Shown here in pieces: positions 1 through 8,467 of a stretch of DNA of 64,000 bases. Each line of letters begins with the position of its first letter. Position 1 is the first letter of the stretch. The position numbers and the translations under genes are program-made. A model generated the notes under the pieces. The model was not told the origin of the DNA, searched no databases, and saw nothing but the letters and a program-made list of their open reading frames with translations. Source of the stretch: Vibrio sp. DW001 (GTDB lineage: Bacteria > Pseudomonadota > Gammaproteobacteria > Enterobacterales > Vibrionaceae); the NCBI RefSeq assembly GCF_029016285.1, contig NZ_CP091975.1, positions 744,001 to 808,000 of the forward strand. The letters run 5' to 3'.

Positions 1-159
1 AAACTTTCTTTACGTCGAGAGCAAGAAAAATTGAATCGTCGCCTTATTATGGATGGTGTACTCGCCATTCAAGATGGTCAAAATCCTCGCGTTATTGATA
101 GTTACCTTAAGAACTATCTTAACGAGAAGAGACGTGTTCTAGATATCGATAACGAGTAA
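1..159 (+). CDS. pomA: PomA, polar flagellar stator subunit (3' end only)
   Basis: The first 159 bases are an open frame already running at the window edge and ending in TAA, encoding the last 52 residues of a protein finishing RRVLDIDNE. It is read as the C-terminal cytoplasmic tail of the MotA-family stator protein PomA because pomB follows 12 bases later, the normal pair order. PomA and PomB form the inner-membrane sodium channel whose flow turns the polar flagellum. The four membrane segments and the charged cytoplasmic loop that would prove this lie upstream of the window, so identification rests on the tail and the neighbour. An RBS for pomB (AAGGAAG) lies in the gap. Confidence 0.82.
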   Translation, partial: KLSLRREQEKLNRRLIMDGVLAIQDGQNPRVIDSYLKNYLNEKRRVLDIDNE

Positions 160-171
160 GGAAGCGGAACA

Positions 172-1149
172 ATGGATGACGAAGATGAGTGCAAATGTCC
201 GCCCCCCGGTGCACCTTTATGGTTGGCAACCTTCTCAGATTTGATGTCACTTCTGATGTGTTTTTTCGTACTTCTACTCTCGTTTTCTGAGATGGATGTA
301 CTGAAATTCAAACAAATTGCTGGTTCTATGAAGTTTGCATTTGGTGTGCAAAATCGATTGGAAGTAAAAGACATCCCTAAAGGTACAAGTGTTATCGCGT
401 TAGAGTTTAGGCCGGGTAGACCAGAGCCTACGCCTATCGACGTTATTATGCAGCAAACCATCGATATCACTCAGTCTAACCTCAACTTCCACGAAGGGGA
501 GTCAGCAAGGGCCGGTGGTAAAAATAGAGAAGCTGGCGAGCAGACGGGTGGTCAGTCGCCAGAAACGTCGACGAAGATGAATCAAAATACTCAATCGGAA
601 TCAGAACAAGAGCAAGATCAGCAATCGCAGTCTGACGCGCAAGCGCAAGCAGAAGCGATGGCGCAAGAGACCGATGCACTAGAAGAGACCATTAAGAAAG
701 CACTCGAGCGCGAAATTGACCAAGGCGCTATTGAAGTGGAAAACCTCGGTCAGGAAATTGTTATTCGAATTCGAGAGAAAGGTGCTTTTCCTGGAGGATC
801 GGCTTTCTTACAACCGAAATTCAGACCACTGGTACGGCAGATTGCTGATCTCGTTAAAGATGTTCCGGGAATTGTTCGCGTTTCAGGGCATACGGATGAT
901 CAGATTTTGGAGTCAGAATTATATCGTTCAAACTGGGACTTATCGTCACAACGTGCAGTGTCAGTTGCACATGAGATGGAAAAAGTGGCAGGCTTTGACC
1001 ATGCAAGGTTGAGAGTTCGGGGGATGGCGGATACTGAGCCACTAAATGGCAACGCGACATCCGCTCAGAGAGCAAAGAACCGACGAGTTGAAATCGGTAT
1101 ATTGCAAGGTAAACCGCAGTATAGCGATGAGGTGAGTGTTGGTCAGTAG
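172..1149 (+). CDS. pomB: PomB, sodium-driven flagellar stator protein
   Basis: A 325-residue MotB-family protein. A short cytoplasmic N-terminus with CKCPPPGAP is followed by a single membrane helix at about residues 19-40. Asp23 in the FSDLM motif is in the place of the ion-binding aspartate of the family. A polar Gln/Ser-rich linker (about 110-160) leads to a C-terminal OmpA-like peptidoglycan-binding domain (about 190-310; SGHTDD, then a later RAKNRRVEI). It anchors the stator to the cell wall and, with PomA, carries sodium. Start ATG at 172 follows AAGGAAG. The 3' end overlaps the convergent response-regulator gene by 7 bases. Sodium rather than proton use is inferred from the family and context. 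Confidence 0.95.
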   Translation: MDDEDECKCPPPGAPLWLATFSDLMSLLMCFFVLLLSFSEMDVLKFKQIAGSMKFAFGVQNRLEVKDIPKGTSVIALEFRPGRPEPTPIDVIMQQTIDITQSNLNFHEGESARAGGKNREAGEQTGGQSPETSTKMNQNTQSESEQEQDQQSQSDAQAQAEAMAQETDALEETIKKALEREIDQGAIEVENLGQEIVIRIREKGAFPGGSAFLQPKFRPLVRQIADLVKDVPGIVRVSGHTDDQILESELYRSNWDLSSQRAVSVAHEMEKVAGFDHARLRVRGMADTEPLNGNATSAQRAKNRRVEIGILQGKPQYSDEVSVGQ

Positions 1150-1844
1150 TGGTTAATTTGCCTCTCTACAACTTGATATAAACGACGAGGCCTACCGCCG
1201 GTATTGTAATTCAACACTAGGCGGATCAGGCCTTCTGATTCCAAAAACTCCAGATAGCGTCGAGCCGTAACACGGCTCACATTCATTCGTTTACCGATAT
1301 CTTCTGCTGAGAAATCAATCAATGCTTCTTCGTGAAGGATTGTTTTGAGAGAGTTCAACGTCGTGATATCGATACCTTTAGGGGTTATACGCAGCTTTTT
1401 TTCCGGCACTTTTCGTAGTATCTGATCTATCTCACCTTGGTCAACGGTTGCTCTTTGAGAGAGCTGTTGTTTGAATTGCTTATAGTCGGTTAACGTTTGG
1501 TGGACTCGAGACATTCGAATTGGTTTGACGAGATAGTCGATAACACCGAGTTGAACGACTTTCTCAACGGTTGCGGTCTCTCTTTCTGCGGTTGTCATTA
1601 CAAAGTCGCATTGTGCCTTTTTTTCGCGTAGCTGGCGTATGACGTCAATTCCGTTGCCATCAGGCAATGAAATGTCTACAAAGACAAGCATTGGTTTGTA
1701 TAACTCAAATTGCAATAGAGCTTCTGCGCAGGTTTCGCTGACCGCAACCACGTTAAACTCCGGGAGTTGATTGATGGTGGACTCAAGCGTGTAGCTTGCC
1801 CTAACATCGTCTTCGAGAATCATTACGGTGTATTTAATTGTCAT
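1143..1844 (-). CDS. Response regulator, CitB/DcuR/DpiA family
   Basis: A 233-residue two-component response regulator. The receiver domain (about 5-120) shows the acidic pair E11/D12-D13, phospho-acceptor Asp57 in FVDISLPDGNG, and Lys107 in YLVKPI. The C-terminus (about 165-225) is a winged-helix DNA-binding domain of the CitB type (FSAEDIGKRMNVSRVTARRY). The gene overlaps the 3' end of the sensor kinase gene by 11 bases, so the two are co-transcribed and translationally coupled. The likely target is the divergent dcuB-like transporter gene at 3784. Which signal it answers (fumarate, malate, citrate or other) cannot be read from sequence, so no symbol is given. Confidence 0.9.
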   Translation of the reverse strand: MTIKYTVMILEDDVRASYTLESTINQLPEFNVVAVSETCAEALLQFELYKPMLVFVDISLPDGNGIDVIRQLREKKAQCDFVMTTAERETATVEKVVQLGVIDYLVKPIRMSRVHQTLTDYKQFKQQLSQRATVDQGEIDQILRKVPEKKLRITPKGIDITTLNSLKTILHEEALIDFSAEDIGKRMNVSRVTARRYLEFLESEGLIRLVLNYNTGGRPRRLYQVVERQINHY

Positions 1845-3438
1845 TTTCTACATCACTCTTATCCAAGTAAATACTGAAAAGTGTGGTCTGTTTATCGGTT
1901 CGTTCCCAGTCAATACTTCCATGAAAGTAATCAACAAGTTGCTTGACTAAATACAGACCAATTCCACTATGCTCATCGTCGTGTTTGGAGCTCACACCAA
2001 ATTCGAGAATATGTTCCGATATCTTATCGGGCACACCCGCGCCGCTATCCTGAACCTCAAGGATAATGTGACTACTGCGGTCACTTAGGTACACAGATAC
2101 TTCAGGGTTAACATTGTTTCTATTTTGCCATGATGCCAGCAATGCATTGTCTATCAGGTTACCGATAATAGTAACAAGTTTCTCCGATGCGTTTTTTTCG
2201 TAATTCGATAAATTACTGTCCACATCGATGGTGTATTTTACGCCAATCTCTGATGCCTTATTAAATTTTGCGAGCAATATACTTGCTACGGCACTGTCTG
2301 TAATCGACATAACAATGTTGCGGAGGACGGATTGATAGCGGTCCGTCTCTTGTTGAATAAAATCTATGGTCTCATCGTACTTACCTGTTTGTAGCATGCC
2401 TGATATTACATTGAGTTTATTGGAGTATTCATGTGTCTTGCTTCGCAATATTTCTGAGTAATTCTTTAGGTAATTGACCTCACGCTCTAGTTCGTCATGG
2501 CTGAGGTTTGCAAAAAAGACGATGGCGTGGCCGAGCAGACCCTTAGAAGTGTTAATAGGGTAAATGTTGGCTCGATATTTCAATTTTCCAATCATAAATT
2601 CGCCTTGATGAAACATACTTTGCTTTGAAAGTACAAGGTGACTTAATGAGGAAGAATAGTGTGCTAAGGAGTGGTTTATATAGTCGTATCGGTTTGATGC
2701 CCCCATGGAAAGCATTTTAATGGCACTGTTGTTTATGGTGGTGATATTCATATTGCTATCGACCGCGATAATCGCATCTCGAATACTGTCAAAAACCATC
2801 TCATGTTCGTGAAATTTGTTGACTATAAATTCAGGTTCATAATCTAGAAAGGTTCGTTTTATCTTAAATACAAAGGCAAAAATGGCCGCGATTCCCAACA
2901 GATAAACACTCCCTACTATTAGGCCTATATCACTAAATTTCTTCAGAAGAATACTCGAGGTTTTTACCGATAAATAGCCAATACAAATAGCGCCTATGAC
3001 TTCGCCATTAAGGCGAACAGGGGAAAAGTTGCGAATGGCTTCACCCAGAGAACCGGATGCAACACTACTGTATTCTTGACCACTTTCCAGAGCAGGATAG
3101 ATATCATCTCCAATAAAGTGTTTGCCAATCTTGTCTGGAGTAGGGTGGCTTAACCGCATTGCGTTTCTATCTACGACAACGATGTAGGAGGCATCCGTAC
3201 TTTTTCTTATGTCTTCAATGTAGTCTTGAAGATCATATTCTTGATTATTATTTTTTGCATCGACAGCATTAATGACGACCGGGTTATGGGCAAGCACGCG
3301 AGCAAGTTCTAATCCTCTTGCTTGAAAGCCTTCTTGGTGAGAAGTTTGCAGTAATAGTAAAATAGCTGTTGTCACGACAATAACAATAAAGGAAGACGTG
3401 GCGATTGTTGTTAAGGCTAGGTAACTCTTCAGTTTCAT
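1834..3438 (-). CDS. Sensor histidine kinase, CitA/DcuS/DpiB family
   Basis: A 534-residue membrane sensor. Helix 1 (about 8-30) and helix 2 (about 171-192) flank a periplasmic PAS-like Cache domain carrying the family stretch RLSHPTPDKIGKHF. A cytoplasmic PAS domain (about 205-310), a Spo0B-type dimerisation helix with His336 in THEYSNKL, and a HATPase domain (N-box GNLIDNALLA, DSGAGVP, GIGLYLVKQLVDYF) follow. Members bind di- or tricarboxylates outside and phosphorylate the partner regulator. The dcuB-like gene is divergent, so a C4-dicarboxylate signal is the natural inference. An alternative reading is citrate or another small carboxylate. Confidence 0.9.
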   Translation of the reverse strand: MKLKSYLALTTIATSSFIVIVVTTAILLLLQTSHQEGFQARGLELARVLAHNPVVINAVDAKNNNQEYDLQDYIEDIRKSTDASYIVVVDRNAMRLSHPTPDKIGKHFIGDDIYPALESGQEYSSVASGSLGEAIRNFSPVRLNGEVIGAICIGYLSVKTSSILLKKFSDIGLIVGSVYLLGIAAIFAFVFKIKRTFLDYEPEFIVNKFHEHEMVFDSIRDAIIAVDSNMNITTINNSAIKMLSMGASNRYDYINHSLAHYSSSLSHLVLSKQSMFHQGEFMIGKLKYRANIYPINTSKGLLGHAIVFFANLSHDELEREVNYLKNYSEILRSKTHEYSNKLNVISGMLQTGKYDETIDFIQQETDRYQSVLRNIVMSITDSAVASILLAKFNKASEIGVKYTIDVDSNLSNYEKNASEKLVTIIGNLIDNALLASWQNRNNVNPEVSVYLSDRSSHIILEVQDSGAGVPDKISEHILEFGVSSKHDDEHSGIGLYLVKQLVDYFHGSIDWERTDKQTTLFSIYLDKSDVENDN

Positions 3439-3555
3439 TATCGCGCTCTATAAATCGTAAGGTGTCATGCATCAAGAATGTCGAGATGAATCAGTATAGC
3501 GAGCATTTTATAGGCATTAATATGTGCTGTGTCAGTAATGATGCTGTTCATACCT

Positions 3556-3676
3556 ATTGATGTAACAAATAGAAACATCAATCAACGGTTACAAAAGTTA
3601 CAAAAGTAAAAATTAGTTACTTTAATCGTGCCCTCCAAATTCCAGTTCGAAAGAATTGATAAACTGTCACACAGTT
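3556..3676. promoter_or_regulatory. Divergent control region with inverted and direct repeats
   Basis: The 345-base gap between the sensor-kinase gene and the dcuB-like gene holds two perfect inverted repeats: ATTGATGT (3556-3563) with ACATCAAT (3575-3582), and AACTGT (3662-3667) with ACAGTT (3671-3676). Near-direct GTTACAAAA repeats lie at about 3588-3607. These are plausible sites for the adjacent response regulator and for global oxygen or carbon regulators, but no site matches the FNR or CRP consensus well. The repeats are seen directly; assignment to a regulator is inference. Confidence 0.4.
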
Positions 3677-3783
3677 CAAATTAACCCTATTAAAAATAAT
3701 GAAATTCTATTTACCTTCATTCTGACAAAGGCTTTGTTGAGTGATCTTGGTAATGATGAATGACTCTTAAATAAGGAAAGAAA

Positions 3784-5106
3784 ATGTTTTATGTTCATTT
3801 AATGCTGCTACTGGCAGTCATATTTATCGGAATTCGGCATGGTGGAATAGCCTTCGGCCTTCTAGGTGGTTTAGGTGTGTCGATATTAGCGTTTGTATTT
3901 GGTGTTGCTCCGGGCACGCCACCGGTCAGCGTTATGTTGATTATTCTCGCAGTGGTTGCCGCATCGGCTACTTTGGAGGCAACGGGAGGGTTAAAGCTTT
4001 TAGTGAAATATGCCGAAAAGCTCCTGCGTAAACATCCAAACCAGATTGTTTTTCTTGGCCCACTTAGCACTTATGCATTAACCGTTTTAGTTGGTACTGG
4101 TCATTCTGTTTATCCTCTTCTACCAGTTATCTACGATGTAGCTTACAAAAAAGGGATTCGTCCTGAACGTCCAATGGCGATAGCGACAGTTGCTTCTCAA
4201 ATGGGTATTACGGCGAGTCCAATTGCCGCCGCTGCTGCCGTCGTTATGGCGACATCGGTAGATAACAATTTAGATATCGGTTTGATTGATGTTCTTAAGA
4301 TAACCATACCAGCGACATTGACCGGTTTATTGGTCGCGTGTACTTGGAGCCTTACACGAGGTAAAGATCTTGATAAAGATCCTGAGTTTCAGGCTCGTTG
4401 TGAAGACGAAGAGTTCCGTAATGAGCTCATTGATACGACAGTGGAAGCAAAAGACGGCTCAACCGAAGATAAAAGAGCAAAGACAGGCTTGATTGTTTTT
4501 GTTTTAGGTATCGCTTCGGTGATTTTTGTTGCTCTGTTTGGTAAAAGTCTTAACCTGCTTCCTGACGGTGTAAAAATGTCAGTGGCTATACAGTTTTTGA
4601 TGCTTTCAGTGGGCGCAATCATTTTATTGGTTACAAAGGTTCAGCCGAAAAAAATCGTTACTAGTAATGTATTTACTGCCGGTATGACCGCCGTTATCAT
4701 TATCTTTGGTATCGCGTGGATGAGTAACACGATTATTAGCTTCCATAAGCCTTATCTCGTCTCAATGGTGAGTGATGTCGTTAGTGTTTACCCTTGGAGT
4801 TTTGCCATTGCGATGTTCGTGGCGTCGATTTTCCTTAAAAGTCAGGCAGCAGTACTAACTATCATGCTTCCATTAGGTTTCTCGTTGGGAATTCCAGCAG
4901 AGGTTCTTATTGGGGTGCTACCGGCTTGTTATGCCTATTTCTTCTTCCCATTCTACCCAAGTGATCTGGCCGCTATCACGTTTGACCGTTCTGGGACGAC
5001 TCGTATTGGTAAATATGTGTTAAACCACAGCTTTATTGCACCTGGTTTTATTGGCGTCGTTACCGCAACGATCGTCGGTTACTTCCTTTCAATGGCTTTT
5101 AACTAA
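3784..5106 (+). CDS. dcuB: DcuB-like anaerobic C4-dicarboxylate antiporter
   Basis: A 440-residue inner-membrane protein with 10 or more hydrophobic segments. It matches the Dcu family along its length and DcuB best: GIALGLL-type N-terminus (here GIAFGLLGGLGVS), VVAASATLEATGGL, GTGHSVYPLLPVIYDVA, RPERPMA, and the C-terminal YPSDLAAITFDRSGTTRIGKYV stretch. DcuB exchanges external fumarate, malate or aspartate for internal succinate during anaerobic fumarate respiration. An RBS (AAGGAAAG) precedes the ATG. It is divergent from a DcuSR-type two-component system, its probable activator, and is followed by a hairpin terminator. DcuA is the nearest alternative name. Confidence 0.88.
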   Translation: MFYVHLMLLLAVIFIGIRHGGIAFGLLGGLGVSILAFVFGVAPGTPPVSVMLIILAVVAASATLEATGGLKLLVKYAEKLLRKHPNQIVFLGPLSTYALTVLVGTGHSVYPLLPVIYDVAYKKGIRPERPMAIATVASQMGITASPIAAAAAVVMATSVDNNLDIGLIDVLKITIPATLTGLLVACTWSLTRGKDLDKDPEFQARCEDEEFRNELIDTTVEAKDGSTEDKRAKTGLIVFVLGIASVIFVALFGKSLNLLPDGVKMSVAIQFLMLSVGAIILLVTKVQPKKIVTSNVFTAGMTAVIIIFGIAWMSNTIISFHKPYLVSMVSDVVSVYPWSFAIAMFVASIFLKSQAAVLTIMLPLGFSLGIPAEVLIGVLPACYAYFFFPFYPSDLAAITFDRSGTTRIGKYVLNHSFIAPGFIGVVTATIVGYFLSMAFN

Positions 5107-5114
5107 TTCAAACT

Positions 5115-5146
5115 AAGCCTATATGAGATTCTCATATAGGCTTTTC
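5115..5146 (+). terminator. Rho-independent terminator after the dcuB-like gene
   Basis: A long perfect hairpin, stem AAGCCTATATGAGA with its reverse complement directly after a two-base loop, is followed by TTTTC. It starts 9 bases after the dcuB stop codon. Confidence 0.85.
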
Positions 5147-5197
5147 TAAATGACCAGAACATCCAATTCTTCCGTTTCAACCATACCCTCTTTTTAT

Positions 5198-5281
5198 TGT
5201 CTTTATTTCCGTCAAAATCGTGTATAATCTCGCGCCTTAGTTTTCTAGCTTTATCCTAGAAAAATGTAACACCCATGTGTT
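5198..5281 (+). promoter_or_regulatory. Probable thiI promoter and hairpin-bearing leader
   Basis: A -10 box TATAAT (5223-5228) has a weak -35 TTGTCT (5198-5203) 19 bases upstream. The predicted leader before thiI contains two perfect small hairpins: TTTTCTAG with CTAGAAAA (5241-5263), and AACAC with GTGTT (5268-5281). They do not match a TPP riboswitch, so no riboswitch is claimed. Promoter spacing is longer than ideal. Confidence 0.45.
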
Positions 5282-5317
5282 CAAATTAGCGAAATCACCT
5301 ATTTAGCGAAACCACTT

Positions 5318-6766
5318 ATGAAATTTATTGTTAAGCCCCATCCAGAGATTTTTGTTAAGAGTGAATCAGTGCGTAAACGTTTTACTCGTATTTTGGAATG
5401 TAACCTTCGAATTATTATCCAACGTAGAACAAAATCTGTTGCTGTATTCAATCGTCGTGATCACATTGAAGTGACAGCTAGTAGTGATGAGTATTTCCAA
5501 GAAGTTTTAACGATTCTTACCCATACACCAGGTATCCATCATGTATTGGAAGTTCAGCAGTCTGAATTTACCGATATGCATGATATCTATGAAAAAGTGT
5601 TGAAACTAAGTGGTAAGTTAATTGAAAACAAGACATTTGTTGTTCGTGCGAAACGTCGTGGTAAACATGAATTTACGTCAGTCGCGCTGGAGCAATATGT
5701 CGGTGGCGGTTTAAATCAAGCGGTTGAAAGTGCCAAAGTTAAGCTTAGAAACCCTGATGTGACGGTTAATATTGAAGTAGAGCATGAAAAGCTAAACCAA
5801 GTTATTGCTAGATACAAAGGACTCGGTGGCTTTCCTCTAGGAACACAAGAAGACGTATTGAGCTTGATTTCAGGTGGTTTTGATTCTGGTGTTTCTAGTT
5901 ATCTGCATATCAAACGTGGTTCAAAAACGCATTATTGCTTCTTCAATTTAGGTGGTCCAGCACATGAGATCGGCGTGAAGCAAGTGTCACACTTTTTGTG
6001 GAACAAATATGGCTCATCTGCCAAAGTTAAGTTTATCTCGGTCGATTTTGAACCCGTAGTGGCGGAAATCTTAGAGAACGTTGATGATGGCCAAATGGGT
6101 GTCGTTCTGAAACGTATGTTTATGCGTGCAGGTGGCATGCTGGCAGAGAAATTTGGTATTCAAGCTTTGATTACGGGTGAAGCATTAGGGCAGGTTTCAA
6201 GCCAAACATTGACGAATCTACGTCATATTGACGGCGTTACCGATACCCTAATACTCAGACCTCTAATCAACTGGGACAAAGAAGATATTATCGATTTGGC
6301 TCGTGTTATTGGCACCGAAGATTTTGCTAAGGTAATGCCTGAGTATTGCGGTGTTATTTCGAAAAAACCAACGATAAAAGCGATTAAAGAGAAGCTAGAG
6401 AAAGAGGAAGAAAACTTCGATTTTTCTATCTTAGATGATGTGGTTTATAACGCTCGTATGATGGATATCCGTGATATTGAGAAAGAGAGCCAAGCGAAGG
6501 TGCCAGATGTTGAAATGGTCGCTGATGTGGACGGAGATGCCATTGTATTGGATATCCGCAGCCCTGATGAAACCGAGGACAATTCGCTCGTCATTGATGA
6601 CGTAGAGGTGAAGCATTTACCTTTCTATAAGTTAGCGACCAAGTTTGGTGATTTAGATCAGTCTAAGAGTTACTTACTTTATTGTGACCGTGGTGTGATG
6701 AGCCGTTTGCAAGCGCTTTACTTGAAAGAGCAAGGCTTTGATAACGTGAAGGTGTACAGGCCTTAG
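5318..6766 (+). CDS. thiI: ThiI, tRNA 4-thiouridine synthase and thiamine sulfurtransferase
   Basis: A 482-residue protein with the full bacterial ThiI layout: N-terminal ferredoxin-like and THUMP domain (about 60-165), PP-loop ATPase domain with SGGFDS at 185-190, and a C-terminal rhodanese domain. The two cysteines needed in the E. coli enzyme fall at the same positions here, Cys344 (PEYCGV) and Cys456 (LLYCDRG). It adenylates U8 of tRNA and transfers sulfur from IscS to make s4U, and supplies sulfur for the thiazole of thiamine. It is a single-gene unit, with its own promoter-like sequence upstream and a terminator just downstream. Confidence 0.97.
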   Translation: MKFIVKPHPEIFVKSESVRKRFTRILECNLRIIIQRRTKSVAVFNRRDHIEVTASSDEYFQEVLTILTHTPGIHHVLEVQQSEFTDMHDIYEKVLKLSGKLIENKTFVVRAKRRGKHEFTSVALEQYVGGGLNQAVESAKVKLRNPDVTVNIEVEHEKLNQVIARYKGLGGFPLGTQEDVLSLISGGFDSGVSSYLHIKRGSKTHYCFFNLGGPAHEIGVKQVSHFLWNKYGSSAKVKFISVDFEPVVAEILENVDDGQMGVVLKRMFMRAGGMLAEKFGIQALITGEALGQVSSQTLTNLRHIDGVTDTLILRPLINWDKEDIIDLARVIGTEDFAKVMPEYCGVISKKPTIKAIKEKLEKEEENFDFSILDDVVYNARMMDIRDIEKESQAKVPDVEMVADVDGDAIVLDIRSPDETEDNSLVIDDVEVKHLPFYKLATKFGDLDQSKSYLLYCDRGVMSRLQALYLKEQGFDNVKVYRP

Positions 6767-6795
6767 CGTGTTTGTAATGAGCTATCTGTAAGTGT

Positions 6796-6828
6796 AAAAA
6801 AACCAGCAACTATCTGTTGGTTTTTTTT
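6796..6828 (+). terminator. Rho-independent terminator of thiI
   Basis: Stem AACCAGCA (6801-6808) pairs with TGTTGGTT (6815-6822), with one G-U pair, followed by eight T. The preceding A run can extend the stem. Confidence 0.88.
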
Positions 6829-6841
6829 GCTTAATACATTC

Positions 6842-7044
6842 AAAAAAAAGCACTGCCATAGAGACAGTGCAAAAATAAATGTTTTGACAGACAGGTCAAA
6901 TTAATACAGAAAGATTGGTTTGCATCAATTTGATTGATGGAAACCTAGGTAAGTTATACCCAACTCGAATTCGAGATTTGCAAACACAACAGTGCAACGA
7001 ATAACCAATTGGTAAGAAACCAAGCCGTTCAGGCTATCGTTGCG
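6842..7044 (-). ncRNA. gcvB: GcvB small regulatory RNA
   Basis: On the minus strand a sigma-70 promoter (-35 TTGCCT at 7075-7080, 17-base spacer, -10 TATATT at 7051-7056) points to a start near 7044. The transcript would end in a hairpin GCACTG/CAGTGC (6850-6870) followed by eight U, giving about 203 nt, close to the roughly 205 nt of E. coli GcvB. It carries the hallmark G/U-rich seed ACTGTTGTGTTTGC (6993-6980) and the second conserved segment ACCTGTCTGTC (6896-6886). It is divergent from gcvA, as in enterics. GcvB is an Hfq-dependent antisense RNA that represses mRNAs of amino-acid and peptide transporters. The 5' end is predicted, not measured. Confidence 0.9.
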
Positions 7045-7050
7045 GGATGA

Positions 7051-7080
7051 AATATAGAATTTCTCTAGCCGTCAGGCAAT
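7051..7080 (-). promoter_or_regulatory. gcvB promoter
   Basis: Reading on the minus strand, TTGCCT (7080-7075) and TATATT (7056-7051) are separated by 17 bases, the ideal sigma-70 spacing. The position agrees with a 203-nt GcvB transcript. In E. coli this promoter is activated by GcvA with glycine and repressed with GcvR; the GcvA sites here were not resolved. Confidence 0.7.
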
Positions 7081-7137
7081 CGACATTTTATAATGCTTCA
7101 GATAATAAAAACTAATGCATGGAAACTAAGGTCTAGA

Positions 7138-8049
7138 ATGTCTAGAAGATTACCTCCGCTAAACTCTTTAAAGGTTTTTGAAGCGGCTGCACGACATCTA
7201 AGTTTTACTCGTGCCGCAGAAGAATTGTTTGTTACGCAGGCAGCGGTAAGCCACCAGATTAAATCGATCGAAGAGTTTCTTGGCCTGAAATTATTCAGGC
7301 GTAGAAACCGTTCTTTATTGCTCACTGAAGAAGGTCAAAGTTATTTCCTTGATATCAAGGATATCTTTAGTGCGATTGCAGAAGCGACAGACAAAGTACT
7401 GGAGAGAAGTGAAAAAGGCGCGCTTACGATTAGCTTACCTCCGAGTTTTGCTATTCAATGGTTGGTTCCTCGTCTAGCCGATTTTAATCAGCAAGAGCCT
7501 GATATCGATGTTCGCATCAAAGCCGTGGATTCAGATGACAACTTTTTAACCGATGATGTTGATGTCGCCATCTATTATGGACGAGGTAGTTGGCCCGGAT
7601 TAAGAATAGACAAACTATATCAGGAATATTTGATCCCGCTATGCTCACCCAGTTTATTGATGTCGACGAAATCGCTTACTGGTTTAACGGATTTAAAAAA
7701 TCATACTTTATTGCATGATACCTCGAGAAAAGAGTGGAAGCAGTTTGTGAGAAATAATGCGATAGAAGGGGTTAATGTCAATCATGGCCCAATCTTTAGC
7801 CATTCGACGATGGTACTGCAAGCGGCTATTCATGGTCAGGGTGTTGCGCTTGGAAACAATGTGTTGGCTCAACCAGAATTAGATGCAGGAAGATTGGTTT
7901 CCCCGTTTGATGAAGTCTTGCTTAGCAAGAATGCATTTTATGTCGTTTGTCATGAAAGTCAGGCGGATACCGGTCGTATTGCAACATTTCGAGATTGGAT
8001 GATAGCGAAGGCGGCGAGTGAACAAGAGGCGCTTTATGATGGCAAATGA
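7138..8049 (+). CDS. gcvA: GcvA, LysR-type regulator of glycine cleavage and GcvB
   Basis: A 303-residue LysR-type regulator beginning MSRRLPPLNSLKVFEAAARH, the typical GcvA opening. The helix-turn-helix lies at about 18-60 (AAEELFVTQAAVSHQIKSIE) and the effector domain at about 90-300. GcvA activates the glycine cleavage genes when glycine is abundant and drives gcvB, which is divergent here. An in-frame ATG at 7093 would add 15 residues unlike the family; 7138 is chosen because it gives the usual 300-305 residue length. The next gene (ygdD) begins inside its 3' end, so gcvA, ygdD and rlmM form one operon. Confidence 0.93.
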   Translation: MSRRLPPLNSLKVFEAAARHLSFTRAAEELFVTQAAVSHQIKSIEEFLGLKLFRRRNRSLLLTEEGQSYFLDIKDIFSAIAEATDKVLERSEKGALTISLPPSFAIQWLVPRLADFNQQEPDIDVRIKAVDSDDNFLTDDVDVAIYYGRGSWPGLRIDKLYQEYLIPLCSPSLLMSTKSLTGLTDLKNHTLLHDTSRKEWKQFVRNNAIEGVNVNHGPIFSHSTMVLQAAIHGQGVALGNNVLAQPELDAGRLVSPFDEVLLSKNAFYVVCHESQADTGRIATFRDWMIAKAASEQEALYDGK

Positions 8050-8467
8050 AGCAATCAAATTGAACCACAGGCGATCCGCTAAACTGCTGGTTATTTCCGG
8101 TGTCTCAGGCTTCATTTTTGTTGCTCTGGGAGCGTTTGCTGCCCATAGTCTACAGTCTATGTTATCGGACTATTTCATTGCCGTGTTTAAGACGGGTGTG
8201 CAATATCAAGCGCTACATACCTTAGCAATTATGGCGTGTGCCATATTACTAAGGTTTAATTCTAACGAAAAAGTGCAAAAAGGGCTTTTCAGGTCGGCAA
8301 TTTGCTTTATTATCGGCATCCTTTGTTTTAGCGGTAGTCTTTATGGGCTTGCGCTGACAGGGATGAAATGGTTTGGTCCTATTACTCCAATAGGTGGGGT
8401 AATGTTTCTGATTGGCTGGGTTTTCTTTGTGTACTCAGCATTACATATAAATGAGGTTGCTCAGTGA
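8036..8467 (+). CDS. ygdD: YgdD, DUF423 inner-membrane protein
   Basis: A 143-residue hydrophobic protein with four likely membrane helices and the DUF423 signature [15 protein letters not shown] stretch (here [15 protein letters not shown]) followed by ALHTLAIMA and a C-terminal [16 protein letters not shown]. Function is unknown for the family. The start at 8036 has AGAGG six bases upstream, inside the gcvA 3' end; an ATG directly after it (8039) and a GTG at 8018 are alternatives. Its 3' end overlaps the start of rlmM by 4 bases. The gcvA-ygdD-rlmM order is conserved with E. coli. Confidence 0.9.
   Translation: MMANEAIKLNHRRSAKLLVISGVSGFIFVALGAFAAHSLQSMLSDYFIAVFKTGVQYQALHTLAIMACAILLRFNSNEKVQKGLFRSAICFIIGILCFSGSLYGLALTGMKWFGPITPIGGVMFLIGWVFFVYSALHINEVAQ

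Noticed and set aside
560..700. Gln/Ser-rich stretch in pomB as a frameshift or inserted repeat
   Set aside because: The frame is open on both sides and long polar linkers are normal in PomB.
716..1012. Plus-strand ORF of 98 codons inside pomB
   Set aside because: It lies in another frame of a well-conserved gene and has no family resemblance.
5229..5317. TPP riboswitch upstream of thiI
   Set aside because: The thi-box core motifs are absent; only two small hairpins are seen, and the leader is short.
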